From positions 1,116,001-1,180,000 of the forward strand of contig CAVVSD010000006.1 of the NCBI GenBank assembly GCA_963750895.1: 64,000 bases of DNA, read 5' to 3'. Every line of letters starts with the position of its first letter. The first letter of the stretch is position 1. Positions 24,834-32,338 of the stretch are shown one piece after another. Both the position numbers and the translations under genes were made by a program. The notes beneath the pieces were generated by a model that saw nothing but the letters and a program-made list of their open reading frames with translations, was not told where the DNA came from and made no database searches. The stretch comes from CAVVSD01 sp963750895 (lineage in GTDB: Bacteria > Actinomycetota > Thermoleophilia > Solirubrobacterales > Solirubrobacteraceae).

Positions 24834-24856
24834 TAGGGCACCACATGCGTGCCCTA
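24834..24856. repeat. Perfect 8-bp inverted repeat in a convergent intergenic gap
   Basis: TAGGGCAC (24834-24841) and GTGCCCTA (24849-24856) flank a 7-nt spacer. The gap 24800-24961 lies between convergent genes and holds no gene that I can support. The repeat may be a two-sided terminator stem or a protein-binding site. A GCGCATGCGC palindrome lies about 20 nt further on. Confidence 0.45.
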
Positions 24857-24961
24857 GCCTCCCGCAGATCGCGCATGCGCAGGCACGTCCGGCATCGGTG
24901 GGCCGTTCGGACGCGACGGCACCTCGCGCAACGCCGCACGCGACGCCGGCGCGGTCGCTCC

Positions 24962-25417
24962 TCAGCCCTCGCCCCGCGGCGCATGGGCCACGAACACGGT
25001 GACGGAGGCGTGGTGCAGCACGTGCTGGCTCACGCTGCCCATGAGCGAGCCGACGCGCCCGACGCCGCGTGCGCCGAGCAGGATCGCGTCGTGCTCGCCC
25101 TCCTTGGCCGCCGTCACGATCGCCGGCCCCGGGCGGCCGCGGCGGAAGAGCGTCGTGACCGGGATCTCCTGCGGGATCGCCGCGACGGCGTCGCGGAGGT
25201 GCTCCTCGGTCGACTCGTCGACGCGCTGCTGCAGCGTGGGGTCGAAGGCGATCGCCCCGGGGCGGCGCGTGACGTCCTCGGCCACCGCGATCACGGTGAG
25301 CCGGGCGTGGCTGCGCTGCACGGCGAGGACCGCCGCCGCCAGCGCGAGGGCGGCGTCCTTGGACCCGTCCACGGCGACGAGGACGTCGTGGAAGACCATC
25401 TCGGGCGCTGCGCTCAT
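24962..25417 (-). CDS. Universal stress protein (UspA family)
   Basis: A 151-residue single-domain Usp. The first strand Val-Leu-Val-Ala-Val-Asp-Gly-Ser carries the ATP-binding aspartate, and the C-terminal Gly-Ala-Arg-Gly-Val-Gly-Arg-Val-Gly-Ser-Leu-Met-Gly-Ser-Val-Ser matches the Gly-x2-Gly-x9-Gly-Ser/Thr ATP motif, so it should bind ATP. It is the third gene of a minus-strand operon after an unknown protein and an AlkZ-like protein, and its start overlaps the AlkZ-like stop by 4 nt. A second in-frame ATG at 25399 would give a start closer to the family core. Confidence 0.93.
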   Translation of the reverse strand: MSAAPEMVFHDVLVAVDGSKDAALALAAAVLAVQRSHARLTVIAVAEDVTRRPGAIAFDPTLQQRVDESTEEHLRDAVAAIPQEIPVTTLFRRGRPGPAIVTAAKEGEHDAILLGARGVGRVGSLMGSVSQHVLHHASVTVFVAHAPRGEG

Positions 25418-26523
25418 CCCTGCTTCACCGCCCGGTTCGTCGCCTTCGGATGGACGCCGGCGAGCAGCGCCTCGCCCTCGTCGGTCAGCGCGCCCTTCGC
25501 GCCGCGCGGCAGGCGCGCGAACGGGCGGAACGTGAGCGTCGCCTTCTTGCCCTTCACCTCGGCCGACCAGGTCCCGGCCACGAACCCGTCGAGCAGGAAC
25601 GTCGGGCGGATCTGGAGGTTCGCGCGGTTGTAGATCTTCTCGAACGTCCCCTCGGGGACGAGGCGGCTGCGGCGCTTCGGCGCGTAGGCCAGGATCGCGC
25701 TGTCGAACGCCGCGAGATACCGCGGCGGCGCCTCGGTGTCCGCATCGGGCCGCGCCCCGTCGCGCACGTCGTAGAGGGTGCGCTTGCCGTGCTCGAGCTC
25801 CTCGAGGTCACCGGCGACGCGCTCGATGGCCTCGCGGACCGGCCCGGCCTTCCAGCCGATCCAGGCGGCGATGTCGTCGGCGCCGGCCGGGCCGAAGGCG
25901 CGCAGGTGCGCGATGACGACAGCGTCGAGCGCCTTGCCCTTCGCCTTGACCTTCGGGGGTCCGGTGACCGCATCGGGCGCCTTCGGGCCCCACTCGCCGC
26001 TCGACGGGACGCGCACGAGGTCCCCGCCGCGCAGCAGCGTCCGCCAGCTCACCGCACGCTGCTTGGCGAGCTCCTCCTCCGGGATCGCGTCCGGGTGCTC
26101 GGCCACCCAGGCCTCGGCGAGCTCGGCGACGTCCTTCGCGCCGAGCACCTTGCCCTTGGCGGCCTTCGCGATCGCCGGGCGCAGCTTCGCCGCGTCCTTG
26201 CCGCGCTCGGCCTTCGTGCGCCAGGGGTCGGCCTGACCGGACGCCTCGAGCACGCCGGCGTAGAGGGGGTGCTCGCGGGCGGACATGAGGTGGACCGTGC
26301 CGCGATGCACGAGGCCGGTGACGAGCGCGCCGTCGTCGAGCGCCGCGTAGAGCCGCTCGGGCGTGAAGTCCGCGACGCGCGTCCACAGGGCGACGGCGGC
26401 GGCCGGCCACGACTGCGCCTGGACGGCGCCGATGCGCTCGAGCGCCTCGTCCAGGGGCGCGTCGATGCGCTCGAGGAGACCCTGGCGGGCGAGCAGCGCG
26501 CGGTTGAGCTCGCGATCGTCCAT
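25414..26523 (-). CDS. Winged-helix DNA-binding protein of the AlkZ/YcaQ (HTH_42) family
   Basis: A 369-residue protein of the family that includes AlkZ, a DNA glycosylase that unhooks interstrand crosslinks in antibiotic producers, and AlkX/YcaQ. The catalytic-type Gln-x-Gln motif is present as Gln35-Ala-Gln37 in Gly-Ala-Val-Gln-Ala-Gln. The His-Arg-Gly-Thr-Val-His segment near residue 98 and the winged-helix repeats follow, ending with Leu-Leu-Asp-Gly-Phe-Val-Ala-Gly-Thr-Trp near the C-terminus. A role in alkylation or crosslink repair is a family inference. The ATG at 26523 overlaps the upstream gene's TGA by one base, and the gene is followed by a universal stress protein, which fits a stress or repair operon. 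Confidence 0.87.
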   Translation of the reverse strand: MDDRELNRALLARQGLLERIDAPLDEALERIGAVQAQSWPAAAVALWTRVADFTPERLYAALDDGALVTGLVHRGTVHLMSAREHPLYAGVLEASGQADPWRTKAERGKDAAKLRPAIAKAAKGKVLGAKDVAELAEAWVAEHPDAIPEEELAKQRAVSWRTLLRGGDLVRVPSSGEWGPKAPDAVTGPPKVKAKGKALDAVVIAHLRAFGPAGADDIAAWIGWKAGPVREAIERVAGDLEELEHGKRTLYDVRDGARPDADTEAPPRYLAAFDSAILAYAPKRRSRLVPEGTFEKIYNRANLQIRPTFLLDGFVAGTWSAEVKGKKATLTFRPFARLPRGAKGALTDEGEALLAGVHPKATNRAVKQG

Positions 26524-27896
26524 CACCGACGTCCTAGCAGGGAGCGCGGGAGTCCGGCCAGCGCGGCGAGCTGCAGGGCGGAGCGCAGCTCGTACGGGAT
26601 CCGCCAGAGGCCGCCGTGGGCGGCGCTGTGCGCGAGCGCGTCCTCCGCGGCGGCCGGAGGGGAGTGCAGGTCGCGGACGAGGAGCGCCGCCATGAGCGCG
26701 CGGGTGGTGGCGGGCGCGAAGACCTCCACGCCGAAGTGCCGGGCGCCCAGGTACGCGGCCAGCAGCGCCCGGTGACGCGTGACGGAGCGGGTGGCGGTCG
26801 CGGGGGCGAGGTTCAGCGAGACGGTGCGGCCGTCGGCGGCGGCCTGCGCCGCGCGCCACCGCTGGACGCGCTTGGCGAGCGCGTAGTTCGGGCCCTGCTG
26901 GCGCACGAGCCCGTCGGCGAGGCGCCGGCCGCCGGCGTAGGCGGGGCGCAGCAGCCGGCCCGCGGACGCGGCACGCAGCGGCGCCTGCAGGAGCCGGAGC
27001 GCGCCGCGGCGCTCCCAGCGGCGCCGCGCCTCGCGCACCGCCTCGTCGGGCGCGAGATAGCAGTCCGTGGGCGTGGCGAGCGCTGCGTAGGCGGCGCCCG
27101 GGAGATCGGCGAACAGGGCGTCGGCCGCCGCCGCGAGCCGCACATGCGCGCCGCCGTCGGCGTACACGTGGCTGGCGAGGACGAGATCGCGGCCGTCGTC
27201 GTGCTCGCCGATCCACGCGCGGAGCTCCGGCAGCGCGGCGAGCAGGTCGGCGCCGTCGCCGGGCATCCGCACGGTGCCCGCCCCCGCACGGGCGAGGGCC
27301 TCCACGCGCGCGGCCTGGCCCGGCAGATCGATCGCCAGGACGTCCGCGCCCCAGGCCGCGAGCTGCTCCAGCGGTCCCATCTCCGCGCCCGCACCGACCA
27401 GCACGATCCGCCTGCCCTCGAGCGCGAGCCACTCGGGGTGGTCGAGCACGTCCTCGACGCCCGCGGCGAAACCCGGCTCCACGACCCCGCCCGCGACCCA
27501 CGACCCGAGACGGCGCCGCAGCGCGTCCCCGCGCAGCACCTCGCCCTCGTACGGGACCGTCAGCTCGCGGACCCGGGCGCCCTCGCCGCGGATCTCGGTC
27601 GTCGGGAGCCCGCGGGCGGGGGTCGCGCGGAGCGCCTCGCCCAGCGGCCGCTCGTCGCCGTCACGGACGTGCACGAGGTGCGCGTGCAGGGAGGCGAGCC
27701 CGGCGGCGGCGACGCCGGGGGCGTCGTGCTCGGTCAGCTCGCGCAGGACGTCGAGGTACGCCGCGCGCCAGTCCCCGTCCCCGGCGGGCGGACGGCCGGC
27801 GGCGCGCAGGGCGTCGCCGAGGATCGCGCGGCCGGCGGCGCTCGTGCTCCGCTCGCCGTCCACGGCGGGGAACTGCACACCGTCGCTGTGCTCCAC
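26523..27896 (-). CDS. Unrecognised 457-residue protein, first gene of a stress/repair-like operon
   Basis: I do not recognise the family. The N-terminal third is helical and includes Ala-Val-Asp-Gly-Glu-Arg-Ser-Thr and Tyr-Leu-Asp-Val-Leu-Arg. The middle (about 165-290) has a Rossmann-like strand Arg-Ile-Val-Leu-Val-Gly-Ala-Gly-Ala-Glu-Met-Gly-Pro followed by Val-Leu-Ala-Ile-Asp-Leu, as in nucleotide- or SAM-binding proteins. The C-terminal part is rich in Arg and Ala. There is no signal peptide or clear membrane segment. The GTG at 27896 is the first start. Its stop overlaps the AlkZ-like start (TGATG), so the three genes are coupled. Codon use is like the neighbours. Confidence 0.7.
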   Translation of the reverse strand: MEHSDGVQFPAVDGERSTSAAGRAILGDALRAAGRPPAGDGDWRAAYLDVLRELTEHDAPGVAAAGLASLHAHLVHVRDGDERPLGEALRATPARGLPTTEIRGEGARVRELTVPYEGEVLRGDALRRRLGSWVAGGVVEPGFAAGVEDVLDHPEWLALEGRRIVLVGAGAEMGPLEQLAAWGADVLAIDLPGQAARVEALARAGAGTVRMPGDGADLLAALPELRAWIGEHDDGRDLVLASHVYADGGAHVRLAAAADALFADLPGAAYAALATPTDCYLAPDEAVREARRRWERRGALRLLQAPLRAASAGRLLRPAYAGGRRLADGLVRQQGPNYALAKRVQRWRAAQAAADGRTVSLNLAPATATRSVTRHRALLAAYLGARHFGVEVFAPATTRALMAALLVRDLHSPPAAAEDALAHSAAHGGLWRIPYELRSALQLAALAGLPRSLLGRR

Positions 27897-27921
27897 CGCA
27901 GGACCGTACCGCCGCGGGGCC

Positions 27922-29346
27922 TCAGGCCGGCGCGCGGTACAGCCGGGCGTTGCGGTCGGAGCGGGCCCCGGCGAAGCCGTCCGGCCGGCCGCCCTGCGCG
28001 TCGAGGTTCGCGAGCTCGCGCGAGGTGCCGACGAGGTCGCCGCCCTCCGGGTCGACCATCCACGTGGAGATCACGACACCGCCGTCCGCGCTCTCGCGCA
28101 GCGAGATCATCCGGGCCTGCTGCGGCCAGTCCGCCAGCGACGGCGTGACGATGCGCCAGAACCCGCGCGTCCCCGCGGGCCGGTAGGGCTCGATGCTCGT
28201 GCGGTGCGTGTGGCCGTTGAGCGTCGCGACGACCCGCGGGTGCGTCGCCAGCTCGGCGAGGACCGCGTCCGGCAGCGGCTGGTGGGAGGCCACGATCACC
28301 CACCGGTCGCCCGCGTCGCGCAGCTGCGCTGCAAGCCAGGCGGTGTCGACCGGGCCACCCTCCGTGTCGAGGACGAGCAGCCTGACCCTCGGGCCGAGGT
28401 CGCTGACGTACTGCAGCCGGTCCCCGGTGCCGGGGACGCTCGCGGCGGCGCGCAGCCGCGAGACGACCTCCGCGCGCGACAGCAGGCGCCGGGAGCGGTC
28501 GCGAGGCACGGCGATGCGGGTCCCCGGCAGGCCACCTGCGATGACGCGGTCGATGGCGGCGGCGTCCGTCGTGTCGGGCCCGACCTCGCGCAGCGCCTCC
28601 TGCGCGTCGACGTCGCGCAGCGCGAAGCCGCCGGTCGCGGCGTCGTCCAGCGCCGGCGTCGGCGGCGTCACGCCCGCGACGAGCCAGTCGTGGTTGCCGA
28701 GCACCGGCAACCACGGGACGCCCGCGCCGGGCGACGTGAACGGCCGCTGGGCGGCGGCCAGCAGGCCGGGATGCAGCGGCGGGTCGACGTCGGGCCGGTA
28801 GAAGAAGGGGTCCGGGTCGTCCGCCTCCTGCACGCCCGTGTAGCCGGGCGCGCCGGAGTCCGGGTCGACCGTGCCGCCGCGCATGACCGCGAGCGCCTGG
28901 TCGAGCTCGTTGGACTGCGCGTTGTCGATGAGGTCACCGGCCTCGACGATCTGCCGCGGGCGCTGCGATCGCAGCGCGCGGAGCGCACCGGCGAGCACCT
29001 GCGTCGTCAGCGCCTCCTGCGGGCGGAACGTCGGCGTGTAGGTGCCGCCCAGGCGGTCGAGGAACGTCGCGCGGGCGGGCGACTCCTCGTCGCGGACGTG
29101 CGCGTCGGTGACGACCCCGAACCGCGCGAGCTCGGCCCCGCCGTCGCCGCGCGCGGCCGGGTCGAGGTCCCTGCGGTCCACGAGCGACTCGCCGGGGGAG
29201 CGCTCGAGCACGCCGGATCCGGTCGTGTCGCGCCACGTCGCGCTCGCCGTCGAGCCGCCCTGCCCGGGCGGCGCGGGCGCGTCGCCGCCGCAGCCGAGCA
29301 GCGCGACGACCACCGCGCCGAGCAGGATGGCGAGCGCGCGTCTCAT
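27922..29346 (-). CDS. Lipoprotein metallophosphoesterase (calcineurin-like)
   Basis: A 474-residue exported phosphoesterase. A lipoprotein signal ends in the lipobox Ala-Leu-Leu-Gly-Cys near residue 19. The metallophosphoesterase signature is complete: Thr-Asp-Ala-His, Glu-Ala-Gly-Asp-Leu-Ile-Asp, Leu-Gly-Asn-His-Asp, Ala-Ser-His-Gln and Asn-Gly-His-Thr-His, so a two-metal active site is expected. It lies outside the membrane. The substrate is unknown. It is the last gene of an operon with an ABC exporter: its ATG overlaps the permease stop by 4 nt, which suggests a joint envelope role. Confidence 0.88.
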   Translation of the reverse strand: MRRALAILLGAVVVALLGCGGDAPAPPGQGGSTASATWRDTTGSGVLERSPGESLVDRRDLDPAARGDGGAELARFGVVTDAHVRDEESPARATFLDRLGGTYTPTFRPQEALTTQVLAGALRALRSQRPRQIVEAGDLIDNAQSNELDQALAVMRGGTVDPDSGAPGYTGVQEADDPDPFFYRPDVDPPLHPGLLAAAQRPFTSPGAGVPWLPVLGNHDWLVAGVTPPTPALDDAATGGFALRDVDAQEALREVGPDTTDAAAIDRVIAGGLPGTRIAVPRDRSRRLLSRAEVVSRLRAAASVPGTGDRLQYVSDLGPRVRLLVLDTEGGPVDTAWLAAQLRDAGDRWVIVASHQPLPDAVLAELATHPRVVATLNGHTHRTSIEPYRPAGTRGFWRIVTPSLADWPQQARMISLRESADGGVVISTWMVDPEGGDLVGTSRELANLDAQGGRPDGFAGARSDRNARLYRAPA

Positions 29347-31589
29347 CCGCTGCGCAGCCCCTCGACGATCGACCCGCGCAGCGCGCGCCGCGCGACGACG
29401 AGCGCCGCGAGCAGGCACAGCAGTGCGAGCCCGGCCGCGACGACGAGCGACTCGGCGACGGTCGCGCGCGGGACGAGGTCCGCGTACCCCGCCGCGAGGT
29501 TGCCGACCAGGGGCGCGAGGGCGACGGACTCCACGACGAGCCCGAGCAGCGCCGCCGGGACGGCGGCGACGAGGACGACGCCGAGCAGCAGCCGGACGAC
29601 GGTCGGCGCCCCGGCGCCGCCCGCGCGCAGGACCGCGATCGTGCCGCGGCGCTCCAGGGCGACGACGGTGAGGCCCTGCACGAGCGCGTAGAGGCACACG
29701 AGTCCCGTGACGAGCGCGACGACCCGCAGGAGCGACGCCAGCGTCGCGAGGATCTCCCGGTTCGAGCTCGTGGCTCCGGCGATGGCGGTCGGCGTCGCCC
29801 CGAGCGCCCTGAGCGCCCGGTCGATGCGCGCAAGGTCGGCGCCGGGCCGCGAGCGGACCACGATCTGCGGCGTGTCGGGGGCGCCGGCGCTCAGGAGCCG
29901 GTCGGGCCGGACGTAGGCCACCCGCCCGTCGGTCTCGAGCGCGCGGACGATGCCGACGATGCGGAACCGCGCCTCGCCGCCCGACTCGAGCTGCACGGCC
30001 AGCGTCCCGCCGAGGCGCAGGTTCAGCGCGTCGGCGAGGCCGAGGCCCACCTCGGCCTCGTCGGGCGCCGCGACGCGCCGGCCGGACGCGAGCGGCGGCT
30101 CCTCGAAGACCGTGTGGTCGCCTGGGAACCCGATGAGGCGCACGGGCTCGCCGAGCGCGTAGGAGTCCGCGCCCTGCACCTGGTAGCGCGGCGATGCCGC
30201 CTGGACGCCCGGGATCCGCTCGACCGCCGGCAGCTGGTCGGCGGGCAGCGCGACCGCGATGTCGTAGCGCTTGCCCAGCGTGCCGGGGTCGTCGCGCAGC
30301 GCCACGAGCAGGGACGCGAGCGCGAGCAGCAGCGCGACGATGGCGACGCACGCGCCGAGCACCGCGACGGTGCCCACGTACCGGGCCCGTCGTGCCGCGG
30401 CCAGCCGGCCGCCGAGCCGCAGCGGGCCGGCGAGCCGACGCCCGCGCCGCGGTCGCGGGGCGTGCGCGAGCTCCGCGCCGCGCAGCAGCGCCACGGGGCT
30501 GCGCGCGGTCGCCCGCAGCGCGGGCCACGCCGACGCGGCGGCGACGAGCGCGACGGTCGCGGCGAGCGCGATCGCGAGCGGACCGAGCAGCGCGCTGCCC
30601 GGCGGCAGCTCGTTGAGCGTCGCGAGGAGGTCGCCGGTCGGCCCGGCGGCGAGCAGGGCGCCGAGCGCGAGTCCCACGATGGCCGCGGGCAGCGCGACGA
30701 TGGCGGCACGCAGCGCGTACGCAGCGACGATCGTGGCCCGCGGGAAGCCGAGCGCGCGCTGCACCCCGATCGTGGACAGGCGCCGCTGCACGTCGGCGTG
30801 CGCCGCCACGCCGAGCATCACGCCCGCCGCCCCGAGCACGACGGCCGAGAACGCGATGAGCAGCGCCAGCACGATCCCTGCCGCCTGGTCGAGCAGCACC
30901 CGGACGCCGTCGTGCGTGATGAAGCGCAGGTCCTGGACGCCGAAGCTCGTGGCGCGCGCCTGCTGCAGCGTGATGTCGACCCGGTCCGGGTCGTGGGTCC
31001 ACACGAGGGCCATGTTCGTCCCGCGGCGCAGGCCGTTCTGCGCCGCGACGTAGACCCGCGCCGTCGTCGCCAGCGGGAAGGCGACGTTGTCGGGGCTCAC
31101 GGCGATCCCGGAGACGCGGGCGGTGCCGAAGCGCCCGAAGGACAGCGTGTCGCCCACGGAGAGGTGCCATGCGCGGGCGACGCCGCGCTCGACGACGACG
31201 TCGTCGTCCCCGCGCGCGTCGCGGCCCTCGACGATCGCGTACCCGCGCCTGCCCGGCCCGACGACCTGGACGACGCCGCGGCGGGTCGAGCCGGTCCCGC
31301 CCGAGAGGCGCACGCGGGTGATCTCCGTGCGGTACGACGTCGCCTCGACGTTCGGCAGCGCCCGCAGCTTCTCGTCGATCTCGCCGACGCGCTCGCGGTC
31401 GAAGCGCGCGATGACGTCGGGGAGGTCGGCCGCCTTCGCCGAGCGGTCGAACCCCGTGGCCAGCGACCAGCTCACGGTGACCGCCGTCCCCAGCATGGTC
31501 GCGGCGAGCAGGACGCCCGCGCCCGCCAGCAGCGAGCGCCGCCCACCCGCCCGGACGAGCACGAGGGCCTCCCGGAGCGCCGCCTTCAT
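29343..31589 (-). CDS. ABC transporter permease, FtsX/MacB-like
   Basis: A 748-residue permease with the layout of FtsX-domain exporters: one N-terminal membrane helix (about 18-40), a large external MacB_PCD-like region (about 50-230), three or four helices (about 245-360), a second external region (about 400-590) and a last set of helices near the C-terminus. Such proteins with a LolD-type ATPase move lipids, peptides or lipoproteins, or work as mechanotransmission pumps. Substrate unknown. It overlaps the ATPase stop (ATGA) and the phosphoesterase start, so the three genes form one operon. Confidence 0.88.
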   Translation of the reverse strand: MKAALREALVLVRAGGRRSLLAGAGVLLAATMLGTAVTVSWSLATGFDRSAKAADLPDVIARFDRERVGEIDEKLRALPNVEATSYRTEITRVRLSGGTGSTRRGVVQVVGPGRRGYAIVEGRDARGDDDVVVERGVARAWHLSVGDTLSFGRFGTARVSGIAVSPDNVAFPLATTARVYVAAQNGLRRGTNMALVWTHDPDRVDITLQQARATSFGVQDLRFITHDGVRVLLDQAAGIVLALLIAFSAVVLGAAGVMLGVAAHADVQRRLSTIGVQRALGFPRATIVAAYALRAAIVALPAAIVGLALGALLAAGPTGDLLATLNELPPGSALLGPLAIALAATVALVAAASAWPALRATARSPVALLRGAELAHAPRPRRGRRLAGPLRLGGRLAAARRARYVGTVAVLGACVAIVALLLALASLLVALRDDPGTLGKRYDIAVALPADQLPAVERIPGVQAASPRYQVQGADSYALGEPVRLIGFPGDHTVFEEPPLASGRRVAAPDEAEVGLGLADALNLRLGGTLAVQLESGGEARFRIVGIVRALETDGRVAYVRPDRLLSAGAPDTPQIVVRSRPGADLARIDRALRALGATPTAIAGATSSNREILATLASLLRVVALVTGLVCLYALVQGLTVVALERRGTIAVLRAGGAGAPTVVRLLLGVVLVAAVPAALLGLVVESVALAPLVGNLAAGYADLVPRATVAESLVVAAGLALLCLLAALVVARRALRGSIVEGLRSG

Positions 31590-32257
31590 ACAGCCAGCAC
31601 GCCGTCCCGGAGGCGCAGCACCCGGGTGGCGGCGTCGGTGGCCGCCTCCTCGTGGGTGACGAGCACGACGGCGCGGCCCTCCGCGGCGACCTCGCGCAGC
31701 ACGTCGAGCACGATCGCCGCCGCCTCGGGATCGAGGTTGCCGGTCGGCTCGTCGGCCAGCACGACCGCCGGGTCGTTGACGAGCGCCCTGGCGAGCGCGA
31801 TGCGCTGCTGCTCGCCGCCGGACAGCTCGTGCGGCATCCGGCCGGCGGCGTCGCTGAGTCCCAGGCGCTCGATGAGCTCCTGGCCGCGCTCCAGCGCGCC
31901 CGGCGCGGCGTCGGGCAGGCGCGCGGCCAGCGCGACGTTCTCCTCGCCCGACAGCTCGGGGACGAGGTGGAAGAACTGGAAGACGAACCCGACCCGCCGC
32001 GCACGCAGCCGCGCGAGATCGCGCTCGGAGCGCCCGTCGACGCGCTCGCCGGCGAGCTCGATCGTCCCCGCCTCGGCCTTGTCGAGGCCGCCGAGCAGGT
32101 GCAGGAGCGTGGATTTCCCGGAGCCCGACCGCCCGACGACGGCCACGAGCTCGCCGCCGGACACCTCCAGGGCGGCGCCGTCGAGCACTCGGCGCGCCGC
32201 GCGACCATGCCCGAAGGTCTTGACGAGGCCCTGCGCCCGGACGATCGGGGACGTCAC
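31586..32257 (-). CDS. ABC transporter ATP-binding protein, LolD/MacB-like
   Basis: A 223-residue nucleotide-binding subunit. Walker A is Gly-Arg-Ser-Gly-Ser-Gly-Lys-Ser-Thr near residue 42, the signature is Leu-Ser-Gly-Gly-Glu-Gln-Gln-Arg, Walker B is Ala-Val-Val-Leu-Ala-Asp-Glu-Pro-Thr-Gly-Asn-Leu-Asp, and the switch histidine is in Val-Thr-His-Glu. The Glu-Pro-Thr-Gly-Asn-Leu-Asp form is typical of the FtsE/LolD/MacB branch, matching the permease downstream. The GTG at 32257 is 8 nt after a TACCGT box on the minus strand. Confidence 0.93.
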   Translation of the reverse strand: MTSPIVRAQGLVKTFGHGRAARRVLDGAALEVSGGELVAVVGRSGSGKSTLLHLLGGLDKAEAGTIELAGERVDGRSERDLARLRARRVGFVFQFFHLVPELSGEENVALAARLPDAAPGALERGQELIERLGLSDAAGRMPHELSGGEQQRIALARALVNDPAVVLADEPTGNLDPEAAAIVLDVLREVAAEGRAVVLVTHEEAATDAATRVLRLRDGVLAV

Positions 32258-32265
32258 ACGGGAAC

Positions 32266-32271
32266 ACGGTA
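32266..32271 (-). promoter_or_regulatory. -10 box TACCGT of the ABC exporter operon
   Basis: On the minus strand TACCGT ends 8 nt before the GTG at 32257, giving a probable leaderless transcript for the ATPase-permease-phosphoesterase operon. Confidence 0.45.
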
Positions 32272-32338
32272 GGTCGCAGGGCGTGACCTGGGGGAGGAGG
32301 CGAGCGCCGGTGCGTCGAAAGACGAGCACGCACCGCTG

